DNA of 64,000 nt from Peribacillus sp. Bi96. Lineage in GTDB: Bacteria; Bacillota; Bacilli; Bacillales; DSM-1321. The translations under genes and the position numbers were made by a program. The number at the start of each line of letters is the position of its first letter. Within the stretch, counting starts at the first letter, position 1. Location: contig NZ_CAKKLV010000016.1 in NCBI RefSeq assembly GCF_918698115.1, forward strand, positions 62,001 to 126,000, written 5' to 3'. Shown here piece after piece: positions 26,300 to 36,270 of the stretch. Below the pieces are notes generated by a model. That model was not told where the DNA came from and made no database searches. It saw only the letters and a program-made list of their open reading frames with translations.

Positions 26300-26730
26300 A
26301 CGCCTCATATAAAAAAAGTCCGCCATTATCGGCGGACTTTCAGGCTGTATACAAACTCGATGAAAACTCAGTTTGCCTGCAGTTTTTTATTTTAAAAATT
26401 CAGTTGATTTCAGAAATCCGCTCCCTTTCCGCCGACTGTCTGCCAAGCCTCCTCGGCGCAAGCGCCTGTGGTGTCTCGGCTAGCCAGTAATTCGGCGTGT
26501 CGCAAATTTCTTCCATCCTATGAGGATTACAGTAAATAACCATAAAGACCGGAGCACTTTATTCACCTAAACCACACTTTACTCAGCCGTTCACGCACGG
26601 TATTCGACCTACCCTGCACATTGAGGCACTATATACAACCGGTCAGGTTCGACCTTCACCTCACTATTCGGACTCTGAACCCCTTTTGTATACAAACAGA
26701 AGTCCGCCATTATCGGCGGACTTTTTTCAA
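26300..26730. repeat. Element bounded by two copies of one hairpin
   Basis: The same hairpin AGTCCGCC-ATTATC-GGCGGACT occurs at about 26316-26341 and 26700-26722, and TGTATACAAAC also occurs beside each copy (about 26345 and 26688). Between them, about 26415-26485 has the GC-rich phrases CCTCCTCGGCGCAAGCGCCTG and TCTCGGCTAGCC typical of a repeat family widespread in Bacillaceae chromosomes. No gene is supported inside. The right hairpin with its T-run also terminates the UvrA-like gene. Confidence 0.6.
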
Positions 26731-26747
26731 TGGAGTACTGTCATTTT

Positions 26748-29700
26748 TTATTTTGTCTCTTCAAGGCATTGATAAACCGCCATCATATCTCGTTTATTCA
26801 GCTCACGAACCCGAGCAAAAATCGGAATATCGGCAACGGCCTCGGTATGTTCTCCTTCTGCCACAACATCCCTTACTTTCCCTGTCAGCCAGGTTTGCAC
26901 GTCGATGCCCTCGACGATTGCTTTACGACCTTCATCATCAATGCCACTAGCATGACAACTCACACAGGGTATCGTTAATTTATACACACCGTCATGGATG
27001 TTATCTTCTGAAATGACTTTCTTCCCATTACAGAATGGACATTTATGACTTGCTTTTATTTTATTGATTTGGGTAACGATTTTTTTGTAGCCAAATGCTT
27101 CATAGACATAGGTTAGTTTTTTGTATTTGCCATTGGTGAAATATTTATCAATAATGGTTTCTCTTGTTTCGTTAATATTGGCAAAGTCACAGATGGTGAT
27201 CTGGTTTTTGCTGCTGATTGCTTCGATATTGCCTTTAATGCTGTCCCAAAATGGCAGGGTATTTTGTAAAACCACTTCATAGCCAACGAAGCTTGCTAGT
27301 TCCAGTTCGAGCATTTTCAAAGCTGCTTTTGTTTCCCGCGGAAGGAATGAGACATCATCCGTAAGTGCGATATCGCCGCCCACAATCGCTTTTAGTTTTT
27401 CCAGTTCTGGAAGCTTCCCAACAATTTTGATGACTTGATCAATCGGCTGTTGGATGATCTCGCGAATGTCTGTATCACCAAATGTCAGTTTTTTATGATG
27501 CTTGAGGATCGTTCCTTGACAGACAGGACAGGCGATCATCTCTTTTGATGCTTTCATCTGCTCTTTAATGATCGATTTCGATATGAACATATAACGTCCA
27601 ATGATGAAATTGAATCCTTCCCATGTTCTTGATGCCTTGCCTGCTTTATCGTAAAAGGACTTTTCCCAATACCCATATAAGAAGGTCTGCTTTTCGGCAT
27701 CTGTCATCTCATTATAGCTTTTACTAATGTCGTGACCGAGTTCATTCTTGATCTCATCAAACAGGAATTGCAGTTTTGAATGTTGATAATATTTTAGTAC
27801 TTCCATCACGTCTGGATGTAATAAGCCATCCCAGAATGGCACGTTTTTGTCTTGAATGACGACATCAAAGTCAAATTTTTCAATGACCCTGCGGCCCGAA
27901 CAGCTTGGACAATGATTTTCTGCAGAATAGAAATCGAAGCTTCTTGTATCTTTATTGGTTGGATGTGCAGCCACTATATGGTTGATCATTCCGCCCAATT
28001 CATAAAGAAACGTATATTGACTGTACAAGTGCCGTTCAAGATCGATGGCGATCACAGGTGCAATCGTGTCTGATTCGTATTCACCATAAATTACACGAGC
28101 AATTGGTGATAGGCTTTTTAAAATGCCGCCCTTATAGACGTTCTCTGCCTTTTTGAAATAGTCCAGATGATTTTGATGTAAATAATTGATGCCATTTTTT
28201 GAACGGAGTGTAGAAGTGATTTGCAATGGTTCCACTTGATCTTCACTGTTATTGTGTCGAAAATGATCATCATGACTGACAACGTCAAGATGTTGGACAG
28301 GTGTTAGCTGTCGTTTACCAAAATCAACGATATAATCCGAGCTATCCAGCATATAACCATTATGTTCAATCATGATGATGGAGACGGATTCATCATCCAG
28401 GATGACCCTGACACTATCGATGAATTGGTTTAATATATTTTGCGATAACCCTTTTGAAGGCTCGTCAAAAATGAACAGCGTATGCGGGTTTCTTGTCTTC
28501 GCGAAAAGCTCGGAAACTAAGTGGACACATTGAAATTCACCCGTCGATAGTGTTTGTGTTTTTCTTTCCAATGTCAAATAACCAAGCCCAAGTTTGATCA
28601 ATAAGCTCAAGCGTTTATGAGCGATGTCTTCATTTGGCAATTCTTCGATGATATCTTCGATCGAACGCAGAAAAATATCATCAATTTCATCACTGTATTT
28701 GGTTAGTTTCTTTTTAATATCAAGAAATGTCGCAACGGTTGATCGACTGGTAATCGATTTGTTTCGATCCTGCCCGACCATGACCAGTTTATCCTTAGGA
28801 TACCGCTTCTGAAAATCTTTAGAGATACATTCATTGACAAGTGTAGATTTACCGCAACCTGACTCACCCGTAAAGGTAACGAGCCTATTCTTGGGAATCT
28901 GAATTTCTTCCATTTGAATATTACGGCAGTAAAGATCCTGAAATTGATAGTATTCCGTTGGCGCTGCTTCATTTCGTTCCCAGGCGATTGGTTTCGGACG
29001 TGGTGATTCCTCAACAATTTTCCCGCCATATTTCCCGCTGCCAGGTCCAAAGAACAATTGTTCATTTGTGCTATCTAACACCGTGTCTGAGTGATCAATG
29101 AGCCAAATTTGATTCTTATATCCTAATTGCTTAATCTGTTCCAAAATTTTCAATAGGGTTTGATGATCAAGACCGACGGAGATTTCATCAATGATAATCA
29201 CGGTATTTTCACTTGTTGCCATAAATTCGGCCAAGTAAAGCCGTGTTAATTCTCCCCCTGACACTGTCCCCATAATACGGTTGATGCTTAAATAACCAAT
29301 ATTCATATTGATTATATTCTGGAGAATATGCTGTTTAGCTTCACTAATATGTAATGTTTCTGCAAGTGAAAGGATCGTTTCAATGCTTAAGTTGTTAATA
29401 TCGGAAATAGTATGCGGGCGATCTAATAATTCAATCGTATATTGCTCGACTTCTTGACTGTAGCGTTTCCCCTCACACTTTGGACATTCGATATTTTTCG
29501 TCGTACCGCGTCCTTTACAAGTGGGGCACCAGCCTAAGGCATTATTAAAGGAAAAAACTTCCGGAGAAAGATTGAATTTTTCAGCAAGACAAACACGAAT
29601 CTCTTTAAACACACCAGTATGTGTGCCAATGGTCGAACGGGGATTGGCTGAAATGGATGATTTGCCGAGAAAAAGGACGAGCGGCATTTCTTCCATCTTG

Positions 29701-29918
29701 ATGGCGCTGAAGTTGGTTTCCATAATATTAGGAAATAAATACTGATATTCAGACTTCGGCAATAAGGAAACGAGACGCTTCTTGGATTCTTCCCCAATGG
29801 CTTGGCAAAACGTCGTCTTCCCGGAACCGGATAATCCAGCAATTCCTAATGATTGGTCGTCTGGTAATGAAGAATCTAAATGGTTTATATTGTTCGCTAT
29901 TAATCGATTTATTTTCAT
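26748..29918 (-). CDS. Divergent UvrA paralogue
   Basis: A 1056-aa UvrA-like ABC protein, start behind GAGGAG. Module 1 has Walker A GLSGSGKTT (28-36), zinc-type CPTCKGRG...CPKCEGKR, signature VSGGELTR and Walker B VIIIDE. Module 2 has GESGCGKST, LSTGEFQ and FIFDEPSKGL. Unlike canonical UvrA (about 950 aa) it has a long C-terminal region with further cysteine pairs: CPSCSGRR, CPVCQG, and CPFCNGKK...CVSCHASG. That part resembles a third, nucleotide-site-free UvrA-like repeat. There is no uvrB nearby. Such paralogues may act in damage tolerance or drug resistance; the role here is unknown. Confidence 0.75.
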   Translation of the reverse strand: MKINRLIANNINHLDSSLPDDQSLGIAGLSGSGKTTFCQAIGEESKKRLVSLLPKSEYQYLFPNIMETNFSAIKMEEMPLVLFLGKSSISANPRSTIGTHTGVFKEIRVCLAEKFNLSPEVFSFNNALGWCPTCKGRGTTKNIECPKCEGKRYSQEVEQYTIELLDRPHTISDINNLSIETILSLAETLHISEAKQHILQNIINMNIGYLSINRIMGTVSGGELTRLYLAEFMATSENTVIIIDEISVGLDHQTLLKILEQIKQLGYKNQIWLIDHSDTVLDSTNEQLFFGPGSGKYGGKIVEESPRPKPIAWERNEAAPTEYYQFQDLYCRNIQMEEIQIPKNRLVTFTGESGCGKSTLVNECISKDFQKRYPKDKLVMVGQDRNKSITSRSTVATFLDIKKKLTKYSDEIDDIFLRSIEDIIEELPNEDIAHKRLSLLIKLGLGYLTLERKTQTLSTGEFQCVHLVSELFAKTRNPHTLFIFDEPSKGLSQNILNQFIDSVRVILDDESVSIIMIEHNGYMLDSSDYIVDFGKRQLTPVQHLDVVSHDDHFRHNNSEDQVEPLQITSTLRSKNGINYLHQNHLDYFKKAENVYKGGILKSLSPIARVIYGEYESDTIAPVIAIDLERHLYSQYTFLYELGGMINHIVAAHPTNKDTRSFDFYSAENHCPSCSGRRVIEKFDFDVVIQDKNVPFWDGLLHPDVMEVLKYYQHSKLQFLFDEIKNELGHDISKSYNEMTDAEKQTFLYGYWEKSFYDKAGKASRTWEGFNFIIGRYMFISKSIIKEQMKASKEMIACPVCQGTILKHHKKLTFGDTDIREIIQQPIDQVIKIVGKLPELEKLKAIVGGDIALTDDVSFLPRETKAALKMLELELASFVGYEVVLQNTLPFWDSIKGNIEAISSKNQITICDFANINETRETIIDKYFTNGKYKKLTYVYEAFGYKKIVTQINKIKASHKCPFCNGKKVISEDNIHDGVYKLTIPCVSCHASGIDDEGRKAIVEGIDVQTWLTGKVRDVVAEGEHTEAVADIPIFARVRELNKRDMMAVYQCLEETK

Positions 29919-30137
29919 ATGTAACTCCTCTCCATTTTATAATGCTCAGTCTTTCATATTAGCATAGCGACAAATGTATTTGGTATTTTTTTAACGGTAG
30001 CTTCATCCTTCTATTCTTACACATTCCATGGCTTCAAAAACCTATGACTCATCGACAAAAAACGAGGAGTGACATGGTTACGCAAAAAAAGTACCAAGTA
30101 CTTCCCTGACACAGTTAGTCTAGAATTTTACTTTTTA

Positions 30138-30172
30138 AAAGCCCCTCTCGATTAAGAGAAGGGCTTTCTTTG
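30138..30172. terminator. Bidirectional terminator near sspL
   Basis: AAAGCCCCTCTC pairs imperfectly with GAGAAGGGCTTT around GATTAA, with T- and A-rich flanks, just after the sspL stop. Confidence 0.75.
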
Positions 30173-30182
30173 CTAAGTACGT

Positions 30183-30317
30183 TTATTTTGTATTGGACTT
30201 TTTTGCCTTGTTTTCAAGCTCGCTTTTGGGCTCAGTGGAGAATTCGACATCTTTTCCATGTCCCTGCGGGTTAACACTTGGTGCGATGCGGCCTCTTCCT
30301 GCTGTCTTTTTACTCAT
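30183..30317 (-). CDS. sspL: Small acid-soluble spore protein L-like
   Basis: A 44-aa basic peptide with an excellent ribosome site (GGAGGTGA) before ATG 30317. It reads GRGRIAPSVNPQGHGKDVEF then EPKSELENKAKKSNTK. The spacing and the closing KAKKSNTK match B. subtilis SspL (about 42 aa, ...PKTELEERAKKSNTKR). SspL is a minor protein of the forespore, made under sigma-G. The gene is monocistronic, bounded by a terminator. Confidence 0.8.
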   Translation of the reverse strand: MSKKTAGRGRIAPSVNPQGHGKDVEFSTEPKSELENKAKKSNTK

Positions 30318-30497
30318 TTCCTTCACCTCCAAGTATATTATGTCCGAACTGTTCTAAATTAAAATGGAGGTCCTTTCTTTCTGTGAACTTCTGCCTGCGA
30401 TCAAGAACTTATTAAGATTACCCCAATAAAAAACCTGCATAGAACTAAAGTCTACACAAGTTTCAAAAAGCTGTTTTCCATATTCGGGTCCTCTTTG

Positions 30498-32837
30498 TCA
30501 ATCTAGGGTCAGAAGTAAACTCTTCGTTTCATCGTTAAGCAAGAAAGGACTGGGTTCGCCAACCGTATAAATCTGTAAGTCATGCATAGCCCGGGTACAT
30601 GCGGTGTAGAACAATCTTCGTAAGTTCTCATCACCGTATGCTTGCACAGATGCATCATAAATGATGACAGCATCAAATTCGATGCCTTTTGCCAAATAAG
30701 CTGGTATAACAATAACACCCTGTTCATATTCATTTGTGCCTTTCTGTACGAGTTTAAATGTACCGTGGGCACTAAGTGCATCGTATGCAGCGGCACTTTC
30801 GGCAGCAGATTTACATATGATTGCGATGGTATTATACGCACGACTTTGAAAGTCTTTGACTTTAGACACGATTTTGTGGTGCAACTCATCACGGCTAGTT
30901 ACTTGAGTCAGTACAGGCTTCTCACCTTCACGGTCGAATGCCTTAATTCGATGGCCTTCAGGAACTAGTTCCCGTGTAAATTCTATAATCTGTTTTGTGG
31001 ATCTGTAGCTTTGATCCAAGGTTATACTCTCGGTTTCACTTATCCCGTATAAACTGGTAAGAGTCTGGAAATCCACCCGTTCACTGGCATGCGCAAATAT
31101 TGCCTGGTTAAAGTCACCGAGCACGGTCATCCTTGCAGATGGAAATAACCGTTTCAAAAACTCGAATTGAAATGGAGAATAATCCTGTGCTTCGTCTACA
31201 AGCACGTATTTTATAGAGGTATTCGTCTGAAATCCTAGAATTAGCTCCTTCAGTAGCAAAAATGGAGTCGCGTCTTCGTAATGCAGTTTACCTTCGTCCA
31301 GCATTTTTTGCGTTGATAAGCAAATTTCCCTTTCGATAGGTGTTTTCCCCTCATTCCACAGTTCGATCCGTATCTGTTCGTCAAAAAGTTGCTTGTATAT
31401 TCCCTTAATGTTGATAAAATGAAATGCTTTTATCCGTTTGCGTAACGTCTTCAATTTCTTACGAACAATCATACGCGCGAGCATTTTATTCTCCATCTCA
31501 TAATCGTCAAAGGAATCTTCATTAACGCCGCGTTTTTTCTCTAAGTAGGTATATACCTTTTGATAGTCTTCTTTGCTAAGATACTCGATTTCCTCCTGGA
31601 CCCAAGGTTGTTTCAACTCAAACTTTTCCCTTTCATCAAGTAACTCACATAACCATTCTTTCAACTTTTCAATCCTATTGTGAAATCTTAGTGTGGTGTC
31701 TCTGTTATAAAATCTTTCTGAGATTTGTTTGGCGGAGACGAGCGTTTCCCCTCGGAACTTGAACCCTCTAAAGATCATTCCAGATGATTCCAGTGATTGA
31801 CTGTATGTTTTGATTATCTCAAAGAAGCGAATTGAAGCCTTAAATCGGATACTCGCTGTCCTAGTGCTATAGGAAGGATCATCCGCTCCAGTCAACAAAA
31901 ATTCTAATTGCTCATAAGGGTCCTCAACTTGAAATGAGTCAGCCAGACGATGGTCCAAATATTCCTGGAATGTTACCTGCTGCATATTCTCTTCGCCAAG
32001 TTCGGGTAGTACATTGGATACGTAATTATTAAACATTGAGTTAGGTGAGAATAGAATGATTTGATCGGCCTTAATCCTATCTCGATACTTATAAAGCAAG
32101 TAAGCGATCCGTTGGAGGGCAGCTGATGTCTTGCCACTGCCAGCGGCTCCTTGAACAATGAGCAGACGTCCGCGATCGTTCCGGATGATTCTATTTTGCT
32201 CCCGTTGAATGGTGGACACAATACTGTGCATATGCTTATCCGTCCCCTTACCAAGCACCTGCTGCAGTATCTCATCTCCAATGGTGAGACTCGTATCGAA
32301 CATTGAGTCGATAACGCCTCCCTTGATGATATATTGCCACTTATTCTCCAGCATCCCCCGAATTGCGCCTCCGGGAGTAGAGTATTCTACGGGACCGGGA
32401 GGATAGTCATAATAAACACTCGAAATCGGAGCCCTCCAATCGTAGACAATGAAGTTTTCTCCTGTTGTATCAGTAAGGGTGGCGGTCCCAATATAAATAT
32501 GTTCCGTAAGGGAAGCCCCTTCTTCAGTTAAATCAATCCGGCCGAAATAAGGTGCCCCCTGCATACGGCGCAGTGTTGACAACCTCTTGAAGGAATATCT
32601 ATGTGCACCTTCGCTTTGTGACAAGTCTTGGGCCTGTTGCCTTAAGCCAATGATCGTCTCGAGGTAATCATCGAAAGTATCCACATTAACCTTGAGGTCA
32701 TCCCAAAAGTGTTTCCGGATATTAACAACTTCTTTTCTACGCTGTAAAGTCTCTCCTTCTATTTTGCTGATTTGCTTCGTAATTGTTTCTATCACCTCAT
32801 CCAAACGTTCTTGCTCATGCCGAATTTCATTATTCAT
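30498..32837 (-). CDS. helD: HelD, RNA-polymerase recycling motor
   Basis: A 779-aa UvrD/Rep-like ATPase that removes stalled RNA polymerase from DNA. The N-terminal coiled-coil arm (about 1-60) is followed by Walker A QGAAGSGKTSAALQR, motif II VDEAQDYSP, LGDFNQAIF (motif III), LDQSYRST (motif IV) and GIEFDAVIIYDA with FYTACTRAMH near the C-terminus. The start at 32837 (ATG) has AGGAG eight bases upstream; a GTG nine bases earlier does not. Length and motif order fit Bacillus HelD. Confidence 0.93.
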   Translation of the reverse strand: MNNEIRHEQERLDEVIETITKQISKIEGETLQRRKEVVNIRKHFWDDLKVNVDTFDDYLETIIGLRQQAQDLSQSEGAHRYSFKRLSTLRRMQGAPYFGRIDLTEEGASLTEHIYIGTATLTDTTGENFIVYDWRAPISSVYYDYPPGPVEYSTPGGAIRGMLENKWQYIIKGGVIDSMFDTSLTIGDEILQQVLGKGTDKHMHSIVSTIQREQNRIIRNDRGRLLIVQGAAGSGKTSAALQRIAYLLYKYRDRIKADQIILFSPNSMFNNYVSNVLPELGEENMQQVTFQEYLDHRLADSFQVEDPYEQLEFLLTGADDPSYSTRTASIRFKASIRFFEIIKTYSQSLESSGMIFRGFKFRGETLVSAKQISERFYNRDTTLRFHNRIEKLKEWLCELLDEREKFELKQPWVQEEIEYLSKEDYQKVYTYLEKKRGVNEDSFDDYEMENKMLARMIVRKKLKTLRKRIKAFHFINIKGIYKQLFDEQIRIELWNEGKTPIEREICLSTQKMLDEGKLHYEDATPFLLLKELILGFQTNTSIKYVLVDEAQDYSPFQFEFLKRLFPSARMTVLGDFNQAIFAHASERVDFQTLTSLYGISETESITLDQSYRSTKQIIEFTRELVPEGHRIKAFDREGEKPVLTQVTSRDELHHKIVSKVKDFQSRAYNTIAIICKSAAESAAAYDALSAHGTFKLVQKGTNEYEQGVIVIPAYLAKGIEFDAVIIYDASVQAYGDENLRRLFYTACTRAMHDLQIYTVGEPSPFLLNDETKSLLLTLD

Positions 32838-33552
32838 ATCAGACACTCCTTCAAAAAATAAAAATAGGGGTTGACTAGAGGTGAGTTTTACCTTATACTT
32901 ATAGTAAGGGGTAAACTGATTTTGTATATTGATAAATGTGTTTCTATACTAATTTATCACAATTTCTGAATTATATCAATGTATATTTCACATCAGTTGC
33001 CATAATAAATCGTCGTTTTACACTTTAATTTAACATGTACAGTAACCAGTTAAGCAAGTAGCTTGACTGGTTATTTTTATGACTATATACATATTTGAAA
33101 GCCTCATTGCTTCGCTGGTCAATGATTTCATGGTAGCGGCGACACCCTCATCAAAGGCGACTCGTAGTATCCCCTGACATAACGGCAGATCCTATTCCAC
33201 CCATACCGATAATTCCTAATAATTTATAAAATGAGTGCTTCTTTGAAATCCTTAAATAAAGGCTTGCCTGATGAATTTGTCCACAATTTCATATACATAG
33301 GGCTCTTGGATAGAGTAAATGAAGAGATACAGAGGAATATTGGACCTTTTCATATGGGTACACGACAATATAGGTATTAATAAATAATGAAGTTGTTTAA
33401 AATATACTAAAGTTCTTTAATAGTAGAGTGCCATCACCGTTCATGATTTTGCTTATTGAAATATACTATGTAAGGCTTGTCTCAAACTTCAACGAGTTCT
33501 ACTCAAAATAACTTTATTTTTAGATTAAAACCTTTTGTAGGAGGAATTTATA
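32838..33552. other. Decayed intergenic region with a dehydrogenase scrap
   Basis: No intact gene. A terminator-like hairpin (TAACCAGT/ACTGGTTA, 33043-33073, then TTTTT) faces right. Bases 33180-33216 are identical to 37 bases inside the hydroxyacid dehydrogenase gene (38552-38588), coding GIIGMGGIGSAV on the minus strand. Adjacent minus-strand frames (VAFDEGVAATMKSL..., PYVYEIVDKFI...) look like further broken coding DNA. Confidence 0.5.
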
Positions 33553-33810
33553 ATGAAACAATATAAAACATGTCAGAGTTGCGGAATGCCTCTTTCTAAA
33601 GATGAATTAGGTGGAGGAACTGAAAAAGATGGTAGTAAAAGCACTAAATATTGTAGTCATTGTTATATAAATGGTGAATTCACTCAAGATATTACTGCGA
33701 TAGAAATGCAAAAATTTGTTCAAAATCATATGATAGAAAATATGAAGATGCCTAAATTTATTGCTAAGCTTTTTACTAGAGGAATCCCAAAGTTAGAGCG
33801 ATGGAATTAA
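33553..33810 (+). CDS. Putative zinc-ribbon protein
   Basis: An 85-aa protein with CQSCGMPL at the N-terminus and YCSHCYINGEF at about 36-46, the two cysteine pairs of the 'putative zinc ribbon domain' family (CqsCgMPl...CshCy..G.f). The C-terminal half is helical (MQKFVQNHMIENMKMPKFIAKLF). AGGAGG lies just upstream. It probably binds zinc; partner and process are unknown. Monocistronic. Confidence 0.8.
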   Translation: MKQYKTCQSCGMPLSKDELGGGTEKDGSKSTKYCSHCYINGEFTQDITAIEMQKFVQNHMIENMKMPKFIAKLFTRGIPKLERWN

Positions 33811-33874
33811 TCAAAATATTAGAAAGCGAATGAACTTTGTCATACTGTTCATAAAAAATACGAAGAAAAAAGCG

Positions 33875-33910
33875 ATAAAGACAAATCCAGATAAACGGAT
33901 TTGTCTTTAT
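33875..33910. terminator. Terminator between zinc-ribbon gene and response regulator
   Basis: A perfect 14-bp stem (ATAAAGACAAATCC / GGATTTGTCTTTAT) around an eight-base loop. It serves both convergent genes. Confidence 0.85.
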
Positions 33911-33978
33911 GTTTCTTCCATGAAAAATATGAATTTTTTTGTGAATTTTCAATCTATTTTACTTGTGTTTCTGGTTTA

Positions 33979-34899
33979 TTATTTCATCATCTGTCTTGCT
34001 TCCATAAACAGCACTTGGATAAACTTTTTCATGTTATTACGGCTCTGGCTGCTTACTTTTTTGCTCTTGTCTTCTAGCTCCAACATTTTTTTGCGGACTT
34101 CCGAGAAATCAAAAAATGTGGATGAATAGGCTTCGAATTTTGGATTCATATAATCCGTCAATCCTAATGAAGCGATATGGATGAGGGCCTGGTTAAGAGC
34201 GCGACGGACACGCTGCTCAGAAGCTTTCATTTCTTTCTGGACTTCGGCCTCTTTCGCTTGATCCCCCAGCTTTTCAGCAGCAATCCCAGCAAAAATTTCC
34301 TTTAAATATGGAAACGTGTAGGCGGAACCTAGTCTTTGCTTTTCATTTTGGAGGAATCCTAAAATGTTTAGTAAATCCTCGCTTCCCCCTTCGCCAATCA
34401 TACCTAAATCGGAAATTAAGGAACGTCCGGCTTCCATAATATTTTTTGTATGAAAGGAGGACACTTTCGGAGACTTCGGACGGCCCGTAAACACGTTCAA
34501 CGATTTTTGAATGCCCTGAATCGATTGATCCACCAGTATTCGCTCGTTCACTTTGTTTAATATGCATGAAATTTCAACTTGGTTCAGCGGTTTTGTAATG
34601 TAGTATTCCGCTCCTAATCTATACGCCTCTCCAATCAGTTCTTTCGATTCCACTTGCGAAATCATCACAAACTTGCCTTGAAATCCATCAGCAAGAGCCC
34701 TGATCGTTTCAATTCCGTCCCTAATTGGCATGAGTAAATCAATTAGGACAACGTCTGCTTTTTTTAAAAACAGTAAGCCATTATTCACTAACGTTCCATC
34801 TTCTGCTTCTCCCACCACTTTGCCTAAATCTTCGTCTTCAATTATCTCTGTCAGCATTCCTCGAATGGCAGGATCGTCATCTATAATGAAATAATTCAT
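33979..34899 (-). CDS. GlnL/YcbB-like response regulator
   Basis: A 306-aa regulator. The receiver domain (1-120) has the acidic pocket DDD (7-9), phospho-acceptor Asp54 (VLIDLLMP) and Lys near 103 (YYITKPLN). The C-terminal half is the YcbB-type domain seen in B. subtilis GlnL, not an OmpR or NarL helix-turn-helix. GlnL with its kinase GlnK responds to glutamine and turns on glsA-glnT. Here the pair faces a glutamate/aspartate symporter instead, its likely target. Its ATG overlaps the kinase stop (ATGA). Confidence 0.82.
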   Translation of the reverse strand: MNYFIIDDDPAIRGMLTEIIEDEDLGKVVGEAEDGTLVNNGLLFLKKADVVLIDLLMPIRDGIETIRALADGFQGKFVMISQVESKELIGEAYRLGAEYYITKPLNQVEISCILNKVNERILVDQSIQGIQKSLNVFTGRPKSPKVSSFHTKNIMEAGRSLISDLGMIGEGGSEDLLNILGFLQNEKQRLGSAYTFPYLKEIFAGIAAEKLGDQAKEAEVQKEMKASEQRVRRALNQALIHIASLGLTDYMNPKFEAYSSTFFDFSEVRKKMLELEDKSKKVSSQSRNNMKKFIQVLFMEARQMMK

Positions 34900-36167
34900 C
34901 TCATTAACCCTTTCCCCATAATCGCATCAATCGGAAGTTCTACGATGAATACGGTTTCTTTATAGTTATCCATTAGCCTGATTTGTCCTCCAAATTTTTC
35001 AACAGTTTGTTTCACATACGATAAACCAATTCCCGTCGAAGGGTTTCCCGCCTCATCGAATTTCTTTGTATATCCTGCTGTAAAAATGACTTCCTTCTGC
35101 TTCGGTGCAATGCCAGGCCCATTGTCACTGATGCAAAACTCCACGAATTGATCTTTCCTTTTCACATGCAGTGATACGTATCCCTCTTCTTTAATGGCTT
35201 CCACTGCATTGGCCAATAAATTATTTATTAATGATAATACCATATATACATGGTAGGGCGGATGGTCACCATCTATATGCAAGGAAAATGAAATATCTTT
35301 GCAAAGGGAATCTGCATATCGTCTATTGGACACGATCATGATGTTACCAAGCTCTTCGATATTCATATATTCCTGCAGGTTTTTGGAAGACATGAGTTCC
35401 GACAGCCCCGCATAAATCCGTTGGTTATCTTTTTTGATCTCATGCACGAGACCGGCAATCCGCAACGCAGTTTGCGCATCGTTTCCATTAGTCCCCTCTG
35501 ATTTTAACCGACGGTAAAAGTCATAACATGTGCGGGTGATTTCTTCCGCGTTTTGCATCGTTTTATTCAGTTGAACCGATTCCTCATACAAACTTGAAAT
35601 GAAAAGCAGCATTTGTTCCTTTTGCATGCGCTGCTCCGCTTCTGCAAATTTTGCTTCTCTCAGCTTTAATATATTAAAAAAGCCTAGAACGAAAAAGCTT
35701 CGAATAAAGGCGATTAAAACGAGTTGGTCAATGGCTAGCAAGGGTGTGTCCTGATTCGCCAAGAAGGAACGGATCGCCATTTCCGATACACTTGCAAAAA
35801 GCTCGATCAATACCCCTAAAAGCCCGATCATAAACGGCTGATCGTGCCGCTCGTTCAATTTCGTTTTAAGAAATGCAAACGCGTAGATGAAGTAATAGAA
35901 AAAGGCGGGAACATGAAGATACATCGCTTCCTCAACAGATATGTCCCGTATTCCGACAGCCAGTGAAAAACGAAAAACAAACACACTCATTCCCGTTAAA
36001 ATGCCTGCAATAATCGGGTGGATCCCCCTCCCCCATAGTAAAAACAAGAAAAAGATAGGGGTTCCCAAACTGACTCTGAATGTATCGTCGAATGGATAAA
36101 ACTTGAATTCACCCGCAAGAGGCACCGCAATCATAGTCAATAGTAATATCCTTAAACTCTTTTTCAA
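34896..36167 (-). CDS. GlnK-like sensor histidine kinase
   Basis: A 423-aa kinase starting at a TTG (36167) behind GGAGGG. The N-terminal ~170 residues contain about six membrane helices, followed by a linker helix. The phospho-acceptor region LVHEIKKDNQRIYAGLSELM is the unorthodox H-box of the GlnK/CitA-like class. HATPase motifs are NNLLANAVEAI, DNGPGIAP, FTAGYTKK and GIGLSYVKQTVEKFGG. It partners the following response regulator and is divergent from the symporter gene. The ligand is probably glutamate, glutamine or aspartate at the membrane (inference). Confidence 0.85.
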   Translation of the reverse strand: MKKSLRILLLTMIAVPLAGEFKFYPFDDTFRVSLGTPIFFLFLLWGRGIHPIIAGILTGMSVFVFRFSLAVGIRDISVEEAMYLHVPAFFYYFIYAFAFLKTKLNERHDQPFMIGLLGVLIELFASVSEMAIRSFLANQDTPLLAIDQLVLIAFIRSFFVLGFFNILKLREAKFAEAEQRMQKEQMLLFISSLYEESVQLNKTMQNAEEITRTCYDFYRRLKSEGTNGNDAQTALRIAGLVHEIKKDNQRIYAGLSELMSSKNLQEYMNIEELGNIMIVSNRRYADSLCKDISFSLHIDGDHPPYHVYMVLSLINNLLANAVEAIKEEGYVSLHVKRKDQFVEFCISDNGPGIAPKQKEVIFTAGYTKKFDEAGNPSTGIGLSYVKQTVEKFGGQIRLMDNYKETVFIVELPIDAIMGKGLMR

Positions 36168-36270
36168 TACGGTCCCTCCCCAGTCACTATATTAAAAACA
36201 TAACACATGAAATGGTAAAAAAGAGAGAAGCGTTTTGACTGAAATTATTATTTTTTCTGGCCCTTGTAAG

